NCBI GenBank assembly: GCA_013697915.1
Contig: JACCVY010000107.1
Coordinates: forward strand, 1-64,000
Reading direction: 5' to 3'
Origin: Blastocatellia bacterium
Lineage (GTDB): Bacteria > Acidobacteriota > Blastocatellia > Pyrinomonadales > Pyrinomonadaceae
Length of the DNA stretch: 64,000 bases
Part shown: in pieces, positions 58,341 to 64,000 of the stretch
Layout: each line of letters begins with the position of its first letter
Numbering within the stretch: the first letter of the stretch is position 1
Made by a program: the position numbers and the translations under genes
The notes under the pieces: generated by a model
Told to the model about the DNA's origin: nothing
Seen by the model: only the letters and a program-made list of their open reading frames with translations
Databases searched by the model: none

Positions 58341-59087
58341 TCAGGTGAACGTCGGCGGCGGCGGCGGCAAATTCGGCTGCACATCGCCGTCAGCCAGACC
58401 AAAGACTTGTTCGTAAGCGGTCGCAATCGCCGCAAAACCAATTGGCAGGACGAGGAAGGCGCCGACATAACAAAAGAGCAGACCGACAAAACTGAAAAGC
58501 CCGTTGAGCAATAGCATTCCGAGCAATTGCCAGAAGTTTGCCATGGCGGCCCTGATGCTCAGCTTCACTGCATCAAGTCCGGAAAGACGCCGGTCCACAA
58601 TCAATGGATAAGCAAAGGTGAAACCGACGGAAACCAGAATCAAAAGCACCATCATCACGAGCCAGAACACAGCGAATAGACCAAAAAAACCAAATAAAGC
58701 GCCAGGATCCGGCTCGCCGTTCCGAGGCATGAGGAAGAAAAGTCCCATGTAGAAAACAATATAAGAGGGAACAAAAACCACCAGGAGGGGAACCAGGTGC
58801 AGCAAGGTCGCGATGAGGCTGTCGCCAAAATAATCGAAACCTTTGAAGAGATCGCCAAACTCGATCGGCTGCCCCCGTTTGGCTTTGAACAGCGTTAGAT
58901 AGATGCCGCACATCATTGGACCAAGTAGAATGCCGAAAGGCACGATACTCCCCAGTAATATGCCGACGACAGTGAGGCCGACAAAGAGCCAGTATTGACT
59001 TTTGATCAGGTTCCATCCCGCCTTAATACAAACGACCGGCTCGACTGCTTTGCGGCGAAATTCGGGCAGGTCAAAGGAGGCGCTCAT
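58341..59087 (-). CDS. Multi-pass membrane protein, unknown function
   Basis: The 248-residue protein has about six hydrophobic helices (for example YWLFVGLTVVGILLGSIVPFG and NFWQLLGMLLLNGLFSFVGLLF) in a DUF975-like arrangement and a Pro-rich tail (LPPPPPTF). No catalytic motif can be seen. Four bases separate it from the allB start on the same strand, so it is probably part of the purine operon; transport of ureides or purines is a guess. Confidence 0.75.
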   Translation of the reverse strand: MSASFDLPEFRRKAVEPVVCIKAGWNLIKSQYWLFVGLTVVGILLGSIVPFGILLGPMMCGIYLTLFKAKRGQPIEFGDLFKGFDYFGDSLIATLLHLVPLLVVFVPSYIVFYMGLFFLMPRNGEPDPGALFGFFGLFAVFWLVMMVLLILVSVGFTFAYPLIVDRRLSGLDAVKLSIRAAMANFWQLLGMLLLNGLFSFVGLLFCYVGAFLVLPIGFAAIATAYEQVFGLADGDVQPNLPPPPPTFT

Positions 59088-59100
59088 CTATTCTTTCTCC

Positions 59101-60300
59101 TCAGGGAAGCGGTTCTGTTTTGATCTCTCTTCTCCAACCGGACTTGTCGATCATCCACTGCAGATGTCCCTTGATCGCCTCGGTATAAATCAGCGCCCCC
59201 ATTTCATTCGGATGGCCCAGCGAAGCATAACGGCAAACTAGAAGGTGATCCTTGCGAGAACTTTTTTCAGCAGGCGTTTCCTTAACACCTTTCGGCGCTT
59301 TGAAAGTTTCGTTGCAGCTACGAATCCGGCTTTCGCGGACTTCGTCATTTGGTTTATAGGCGGTCGTCCCAAAGGAAAGGATGACAATAAACTTGCGCAA
59401 ACCGGAAAGCTTGGTCGAGCCGAAAACAAAATTCCAGAGCAGCGTATTGTCCGCAGAAAATGAGTGTTCCGGCCAATAATCAATCTCGACGAATGAAACC
59501 CTCGGCTGCAAGCTCCTGGCCGCCAGCTCTGAATTAATCGTCTCGACAGCTTCGCGAATATCCGCAGAGGAAACTCGGTACCAAAGCTCCGAAAGTTTAA
59601 TGAGCCGTTCACGCACCTCCTTGTCGGTCATGCGTCGGGCTTCGGCACTTTCATTATTGAGACTTTTTGCCAGCAACCTGATAAAGGCGTTATCGGCCGT
59701 GCTGTCGGAAACGATCCGGTAATAACTCGGCACAATCACCCGGGCATTTGGGAAACTGTCCGTGACCCGTTTCAACAGATCGCGCATGCCGACCTTACAG
59801 CTCGTATTGATTCGTTCGCGCAGCCAGTTAGGGTCAGTAGTAACATTGAGGAGATTGCTGACGTCGACGTCATTAATACACCCATCAAGCAAGATCAGAT
59901 TTACCTTCGCGTTGCCTGGTCCATAGAAAGCGAGCGCGTGATCGAGTTCCTCATTTATTGACGGATAGGGAAGGTTTACTTCCCCGTCGTTTGACTTGAA
60001 TCTAGGCGCGGCAGCGGGATCGGCAGATAATAGGGCGCCTGAATGAGCGAAGACTTGTTGTCTGACCTCCCTGTTGGTCTTTTCCTGAAGCCAGCATTTT
60101 ATTCGCCAGGTGAATTTTTCCTCCGGCTTAAGACCCTGACCCCACATGATCGAGTCGCCAAGCACGAGCATTTCCAGTGGCTCGCCGGCGGCAGGCTTAA
60201 AGTCGCCAGGACAATTCGCGCGCGCGCTGCTTGCGATAGTAAAGACAAGACTAGCGCCGAATGCGAGGGCCAACGCTTTACTGATTTTCGTTCGGATCAT
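59101..60300 (-). CDS. SGNH/GDSL-like hydrolase, exported
   Basis: The 399-residue protein starts with a signal peptide (ALAFGASLVFTIASSARA), then has the SGNH block I GDS motif (MLVLGDSIMWGQGL), a block III-like LLDGCINDVDV and a late GHPNEMGA (block V, with Asn where Asp is usual). SGNH enzymes are esterases or lipases with broad substrates. The altered last block makes activity uncertain. ATG 60300 is chosen over 60327. It is 13 bases from the membrane gene, on the same strand as the xdh genes. Confidence 0.78.
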   Translation of the reverse strand: MIRTKISKALALAFGASLVFTIASSARANCPGDFKPAAGEPLEMLVLGDSIMWGQGLKPEEKFTWRIKCWLQEKTNREVRQQVFAHSGALLSADPAAAPRFKSNDGEVNLPYPSINEELDHALAFYGPGNAKVNLILLDGCINDVDVSNLLNVTTDPNWLRERINTSCKVGMRDLLKRVTDSFPNARVIVPSYYRIVSDSTADNAFIRLLAKSLNNESAEARRMTDKEVRERLIKLSELWYRVSSADIREAVETINSELAARSLQPRVSFVEIDYWPEHSFSADNTLLWNFVFGSTKLSGLRKFIVILSFGTTAYKPNDEVRESRIRSCNETFKAPKGVKETPAEKSSRKDHLLVCRYASLGHPNEMGALIYTEAIKGHLQWMIDKSGWRREIKTEPLP

Positions 60301-60396
60301 GACCACAAATGTGCTAACTACAACCACCCCAAGCGAGCTGCCGCTGGGACTCCGGTTCCGGGTGGCGTGCTGAAGAGAGGTTTAATAACACGGAAT

Positions 60397-61260
60397 TCAA
60401 GCACGAAGCTGTTGCAGGAAGTCTGCCACCAAATTAAGACTTACTTGATGACGATAATTGCTGGTGGAACGAATATCGTCAATAGGAACTATTTCGTTCG
60501 CCAGCACTGACATGGCTCGATCGATTGCGATTTGATTGGGCGGGCTGCCGCGCAATGCGTCCTCGGTTTGCACGCAGCGAAGCGGAACTGGAGCAATGCT
60601 GCCTAAAGCGATACGCACATCCTGAATCTTTTCCTCGCGAACCTGGGCGGTGCCGGCGAAACAAACTTTCGAGATCGCCTGCGCTTTTCTGGTGCCGACC
60701 TTGCGGTAGTAGTGCTGCAATTTTTCCGTCCGTCGCGGCAAGCGAATGCGCGTCAGCAACTCGTCCGGCCTGATGATCATTTGTTTGTAGGCGGTATGAA
60801 AGCCGTGATAAGGAACCCAGCGCGCGCCTTTTAAAGAAACTAATTCAAGTTCCGCATCATATGCCAGCAAGGCCGGCGGTGAATCGGCGGCGGGCGACGC
60901 ATTCACAATGTTGCCGCCGAGCGTGCCGCGATTTTGAATCGCCAAACCACCCGTTTCACTGGCCGCCTGGCAAAGCATGGGAAAGTCTATTTGAAAAAGT
61001 TTTTCCTGCTGCACCTCGGTGTAGGTGGTCAACGCACCCAGCGTCACGTGTTGGTCCGTTACCTCAATGCCGCGCAGCTCTGTAAGGTTCCAGATGTTGA
61101 GATAGTTCTTGTGCGGCAGTTTGCCGGCCTCCAGCAGAACCATTAGATCGGTGCCCCCGGCAAAGGGCCGCCAAACGCCTGGTTCGGCCGCGATAGTCTT
61201 CAGGACCTCACGCAAATTCCCGGGCGACTCAAGATTGTAGCTTGGAACGTGAGATCTCAT
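60397..61260 (-). CDS. xdhB: Xanthine dehydrogenase FAD-binding subunit
   Basis: This 287-residue protein has the CO dehydrogenase/xanthine dehydrogenase FAD-subunit signatures: WRPFAGGTDLMVLLEAGK and LAIQNRGTLGGNIVNASPAADSPPALLAYDAELELVS. It passes electrons from the iron-sulfur subunit to NAD+. Its ATG overlaps the stop of the small gene upstream (TGA 61257-61259). The motif order and length fit the separate-subunit XdhB. Confidence 0.92.
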   Translation of the reverse strand: MRSHVPSYNLESPGNLREVLKTIAAEPGVWRPFAGGTDLMVLLEAGKLPHKNYLNIWNLTELRGIEVTDQHVTLGALTTYTEVQQEKLFQIDFPMLCQAASETGGLAIQNRGTLGGNIVNASPAADSPPALLAYDAELELVSLKGARWVPYHGFHTAYKQMIIRPDELLTRIRLPRRTEKLQHYYRKVGTRKAQAISKVCFAGTAQVREEKIQDVRIALGSIAPVPLRCVQTEDALRGSPPNQIAIDRAMSVLANEIVPIDDIRSTSNYRHQVSLNLVADFLQQLRA

Positions 61261-61607
61261 TTAGGTTTGTTGGCACTCTTTTCCGGGGTTGCTTGATCGC
61301 GACGTTCCTCAACCTTGCTCTTGTTACCCGCAGCAGAGAACGTAGTCTTTTGCAGTGACAGGCACAGCCTGCGTAACTGCGAAATTCGTCTTAGCCGGGT
61401 GGTAATCGCTGCGGATGACATATAAATTTCGTCATTGAGCTCTTCTCCTGACAACGCCTTGATGTCATCCAAATCCTGTCCACTACCGCGCAGTCGCTTC
61501 AGCGTGATCAACCCTTTTGGCGACACCACCGTTGGTTTGTTACCTTCCCACTCATGGTTGAGCAACACCACTAACCCCCGAAACTCTTCAAAAATATCTA
61601 ACATCAC
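61257..61607 (-). CDS. Nucleotidyltransferase-like remnant lacking its catalytic core
   Basis: This 116-residue frame joins MLDIFEEFRGLVVLLN, the usual start of MNT-type nucleotidyltransferases, directly to their C-terminal half: WEGNKPTVVSPKGLITLKRLRGSGQDLDDIKAL and ITTRLRRISQLRRLCLSL. About 100 or more middle residues, including the GG..DxD metal site, are missing, so it cannot transfer nucleotides. It starts four bases after xdhC and overlaps xdhB, so it sits within the xdh operon as an in-frame deletion derivative. It may be a degenerating toxin-like gene. Confidence 0.65.
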   Translation of the reverse strand: MMLDIFEEFRGLVVLLNHEWEGNKPTVVSPKGLITLKRLRGSGQDLDDIKALSGEELNDEIYMSSAAITTRLRRISQLRRLCLSLQKTTFSAAGNKSKVEERRDQATPEKSANKPK

Positions 61608-61610
61608 TCC

Positions 61611-62093
61611 TCATCTCTGACAGGCACGCACCACAGATTCAAAAATTTTAATGTAGCCGGTGCAGCGACAAAGATTGCCCGCGAGGCCGGTGCGAATTTC
61701 GGCGTCGGTTGGGTTCGCATTGCGTGCCAGCAGATCGACAGCGGCCAACACCATGCCCGGCGTGCAGATTCCGCATTGTGCCCCACCACATTCGATGAAT
61801 GCCTGCTGCACCGCATGAAGTTGATTACCGGTGGCGATGCCTTCAATGGTTTTGATTTCGGCGCCCTCAACCTGCGCGACCGGAACGAGACAACTGTTCA
61901 CAATTTTTCCGTTTATGAAAACTGAACAAGCGCCGCACTCGCCTTCGCCGCAACCTTCCTTCGTTCCCGTCAGATGCAATTGCTCGCGCAACACATCGAG
62001 CAAGCGCGCCATGGGATGCGCCTGCAGGCTTCGGGCTTCTCCATTCACGCTACAGTTAAATTCCGCCTGTTGATTTTTAGACTGCATATTCAC
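61611..62093 (-). CDS. xdhC: Xanthine dehydrogenase 2Fe-2S subunit
   Basis: The 160-residue protein contains two [2Fe-2S] sites, plant-type CGEGECGACSVFINGKIVNSC and the C-terminal CGICTPGMVLA...GNLCRCTGYIKI. It takes electrons from the Mo site and hands them to the FAD subunit. ATG 62087 (MQSKNQ) is a possible alternative start. The remnant nucleotidyltransferase gene interrupts the xdhC-xdhB order. Confidence 0.94.
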   Translation of the reverse strand: MNMQSKNQQAEFNCSVNGEARSLQAHPMARLLDVLREQLHLTGTKEGCGEGECGACSVFINGKIVNSCLVPVAQVEGAEIKTIEGIATGNQLHAVQQAFIECGGAQCGICTPGMVLAAVDLLARNANPTDAEIRTGLAGNLCRCTGYIKIFESVVRACQR

Positions 62094-62132
62094 CTGGGAT
62101 TCTTCTTGCCGCTGCTAACATCGAAGCATATC

Positions 62133-62360
62133 ATGTTCAACATGCTGGATTGGGGCACGTGTAAAGAAGTCGAACGGGTCGCAGGAAAGGTCAGCGGCGC
62201 CTGGGTTTTTCGCGGCAGCCGTGTGCCTGTTCGTGCTTTATTTGAAAACCTGGAATCGGGCGCTTCCATCGATGACTTTCTCAAATGGTTCCCCGGCGTA
62301 ACCCTTGAACAAGTTGTGGCTGTTCTCGCGCACGCTGAACAAAGCCTCGCTGAGGTTTGA
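62133..62360 (+). CDS. DUF433 antitoxin-like protein
   Basis: The 75-residue protein (from ATG 62133, or 62142) has the DUF433 signature KVSGAWVFRGSRVPVRALFENLESGASIDDFLKWFPGVTLEQV. These small DNA-binding-like proteins are the VapB45-type antitoxin partners of PIN-like DUF5615 toxins. Here it is followed 18 bases later by such a gene, which is frameshifted. Both lie on the opposite strand to the flanking xdh genes. Confidence 0.85.
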   Translation: MFNMLDWGTCKEVERVAGKVSGAWVFRGSRVPVRALFENLESGASIDDFLKWFPGVTLEQVVAVLAHAEQSLAEV

Positions 62361-62378
62361 CCTTAAGATGTCTTCAAA

Positions 62379-62695
62379 ATGCGAATTTTGTTCGATCAAG
62401 GAACACCGGCTCCGCTGCGAACTCACCTAATTGACCACATTGTGGAAACCGCATTTGAATTGGGTTGGTCCAATTTGCAAAATGGGGAGTTGCTCGCTAT
62501 GGCGGAGAACTTTTTGATTTGCTCATAACGACTGACCAGCAATTAAACTTCCAACAGAATCTAAGTGGTAGAAAGCTGAGTGTGCTTGTTCTAATGACGA
62601 CAAGTTGGCCTCGCATCCAATTACATATCCCGCGAATCCTGGAGGCAATTGACGCAATCAATCCGGGTGACTATGTCGAACTCACTCTCCACTAA
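62379..62695 (+). pseudogene. DUF5615 PIN-like toxin gene, frameshifted
   Basis: Frame one (ATG 62379) gives MRILFDQGTPAPLRTHLIDHIVETAFELGWSNLQNGELLAMAEN and then meets TAA after FLICS. The other frame continues as LFDLLITTDQQLNFQQNLSGRKLSVLVLMTTSWPRI..., the rest of the DUF5615 fold. A one-base deletion around 62506-62512, near a T run, explains it. The gene is therefore broken, unless a slippage event on the T run restores it. Its end overlaps the end of xdhA by 14 bases (tail to tail). Confidence 0.78.
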
Positions 62696-64000
62696 CCAGA
62701 CTTTCCATTATCGCTTCCGGCATCAATGGCACCTGATTAAAGCTAACGCCGGTCGCGTTCTCAATCGCATTCAAAATGGCCGGCGCTGGTCCATCCATGG
62801 GCAACTCACCGATTCCTTTCGCGCCACCTGGTCCATACGCGTACGGATTCTCTTCAAAGTAAACGCGAATCGGCGGAATGTCCGCGGGCGTAGGCATGAT
62901 GTAGTTTGTCATCTGGTTGTTTGCCATGCGTCCGTTTTGCCAGACGACGTTTTCAAAAAGCGTGAAACCAATACCCTGCGCGACGCCGCCTTCAATTTGC
63001 CCTGTCGCCAGGACTGGATTTATCACCCGGCCAACTTCCTGGACCGCTACAAAGTCGTCGACGTGAGCTTCGTACGTCAACGAATCAACTGAAACTTCGG
63101 CCACGTAAACTGCCCAGGCGTAAGCGCCGTACGCATCGCCCTGGTACTTCTCGTCGTTCCAGTGAATGTTTGGCGGCGCTTGATAGGTGCTGAACGTTTT
63201 CAGGGGCCCAAACTTTTCGATGTGCTTACGGCAGGCCTCTTGAAACTCGCTTTGGCTGTAGTCTTCTTTCAGCAAGCCGCTTCCGACCAGGGTCTGTTTC
63301 AATGCCAGCACCGCCGATTCAACCAGCTTACCGACAACCATGCAGGTGCGCGACGCGACCGTTGGTCCGCTGTTCGGAACTTCGGACGTGTCGGGTTGCG
63401 CAACTTCAATCAACTCGCTGTCAACGCCCAATGCTTCAGAGGCGATTTGCGCAAAAATCGTGTTGGTTCCCTGGCCAATCTCCGTGCTGGCGGCAAGAAT
63501 GCGCACGCGCCCTTCGCGCGTCGCTTCCGCGCCCACCACCGATGCCAGGTAGACTTCGCCCGACCCGGTGAATCCGGCGCCGTGCATGAACGAGGCGAAG
63601 CCGATGCCTTTCTTGATTTGCGCCAACTCGTTCTCTTTCGCGAACCGCTTGCGCTTTTCGTGATAGCCGGTCAATTCAAACGCGCGATCGAGCAGTTGTT
63701 CCATCTCGACTTTCTCGCGGATAACCTGGCTGGTCGCGGTTGTTTGTCCCTGCTGAATGAAGTTGCGGCGACGAAACTCATCGGGAGTTAGCCCGACTGC
63801 TGCGGCAACCTTATCCAGATGGCGCTCGAGCGCGAAAATGCTTTGCGGCGCCCCAAAACCTCGGAACGCACCGTGCGGCGGAATGTTTGTAGCAACCGCG
63901 CTTGAGCGAATGCGCACATTGGGAGAAAAATACGGACCAGCAGCGTGAATTGTCCCGCGCGAAAGGACCACCGGCGAGAGCGTGCAATAGGCGCCGCCAT
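62682..64000 (-). CDS. xdhA: Xanthine dehydrogenase molybdopterin subunit (partial)
   Basis: The gene runs off the right edge; about 439 C-terminal residues are visible, with in-frame GAYCTLSPVVLSRG just before the window end. Signatures are GAFRGFGAPQSIFALE (Mo-cofactor region), GTNTIFAQIASEALG, GGVAQGIGFTLFE and GPGGAKGIGELPMDGPAPAILNAIENA, which carries the conserved Glu. It oxidises hypoxanthine and xanthine to urate. The visible part is intact; the N-terminal aldehyde oxidase domain is outside the window. Confidence 0.92.
   Translation of the reverse strand, partial: GGAYCTLSPVVLSRGTIHAAGPYFSPNVRIRSSAVATNIPPHGAFRGFGAPQSIFALERHLDKVAAAVGLTPDEFRRRNFIQQGQTTATSQVIREKVEMEQLLDRAFELTGYHEKRKRFAKENELAQIKKGIGFASFMHGAGFTGSGEVYLASVVGAEATREGRVRILAASTEIGQGTNTIFAQIASEALGVDSELIEVAQPDTSEVPNSGPTVASRTCMVVGKLVESAVLALKQTLVGSGLLKEDYSQSEFQEACRKHIEKFGPLKTFSTYQAPPNIHWNDEKYQGDAYGAYAWAVYVAEVSVDSLTYEAHVDDFVAVQEVGRVINPVLATGQIEGGVAQGIGFTLFENVVWQNGRMANNQMTNYIMPTPADIPPIRVYFEENPYAYGPGGAKGIGELPMDGPAPAILNAIENATGVSFNQVPLMPEAIMESLVSGE

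Noticed and set aside
58336-58489. Longer start of allantoinase
   Set aside because: The extra N-terminus is Arg-rich and unrelated to the family, and it would overlap the membrane protein gene end.

Overview
The window looks like a chromosomal segment of a Gram-negative bacterium, most likely an Acidobacteriota member (perhaps Blastocatellia). This is inferred from gene content: an LPS-core heptose cluster, a Ser/Thr kinase fused to TolB-like and TPR domains, an Oar-like TonB receptor with the LPVNGRDFTKF plug signature, many TPR and secreted peptidase genes, and abundant short palindromic repeats. No rRNA or marker protein in the window settles the phylum.

Layout. 1-210: tail of an IS3-family element. 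373-7621: envelope/LPS block (ABC exporter, family 2 glycosyltransferase, 2OG-Fe(II) oxygenase, two heptosyltransferases, Trm112-like protein, heptose-7-phosphate kinase). 7626-18612: mostly plus-strand genes for a Ser/Thr kinase, PBP4-type carboxypeptidase, DapF, a PQQ-propeller lipoprotein, a class I amidotransferase, a 3D-domain protein, asparaginase and a class V aminotransferase. 18613-20993: a candidate structured RNA, then two minus-strand membrane protein genes. 21076-28230: a sulfur cluster with a rhodanese lipoprotein carrying an in-frame UGA (candidate selenoprotein), a fused ferredoxin/NrfD subunit, a large Mo-bisMGD oxidoreductase resembling SoeA, and a metallo-beta-lactamase/double-rhodanese protein. 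28286-39799: DUF445, VOC, an M1-like pseudoenzyme, a TPM/TPR protein, RsmI and an M28 peptidase. 40433-43695: split pntA/pntB transhydrogenase operon. 43867-49562: frameshifted Asp-box protein, tRNA-Glu, and two head-to-head genes that both lack their 5' ends.

49862-64000 is a purine-to-glyoxylate catabolic region. Xanthine dehydrogenase (XdhA/C/B) makes urate, PuuD oxidises it, UraH and UraD convert the product to allantoin, allantoinase and allantoicase open and split it, and an HpcH-like aldolase/lyase protein nearby may handle the C2 product. Remnants of toxin-antitoxin or nucleotidyltransferase genes lie among the xdh genes.

The most unusual features are the rhodanese selenoprotein candidate (UGA at 21205-21207, reading YC-S-U-P-S-E) and a set of palindromic repeat families. 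Most copies lie between genes, but three unrelated families also sit in frame inside three enzyme genes (SoeA-like, MBL-rhodanese, allantoinase), adding loops or linkers much as Rickettsia palindromic elements do. Repeats also supply or touch the stop codons of allB, uraD and rsmI. The remaining intergenic stretches show nothing clear beyond what is listed.
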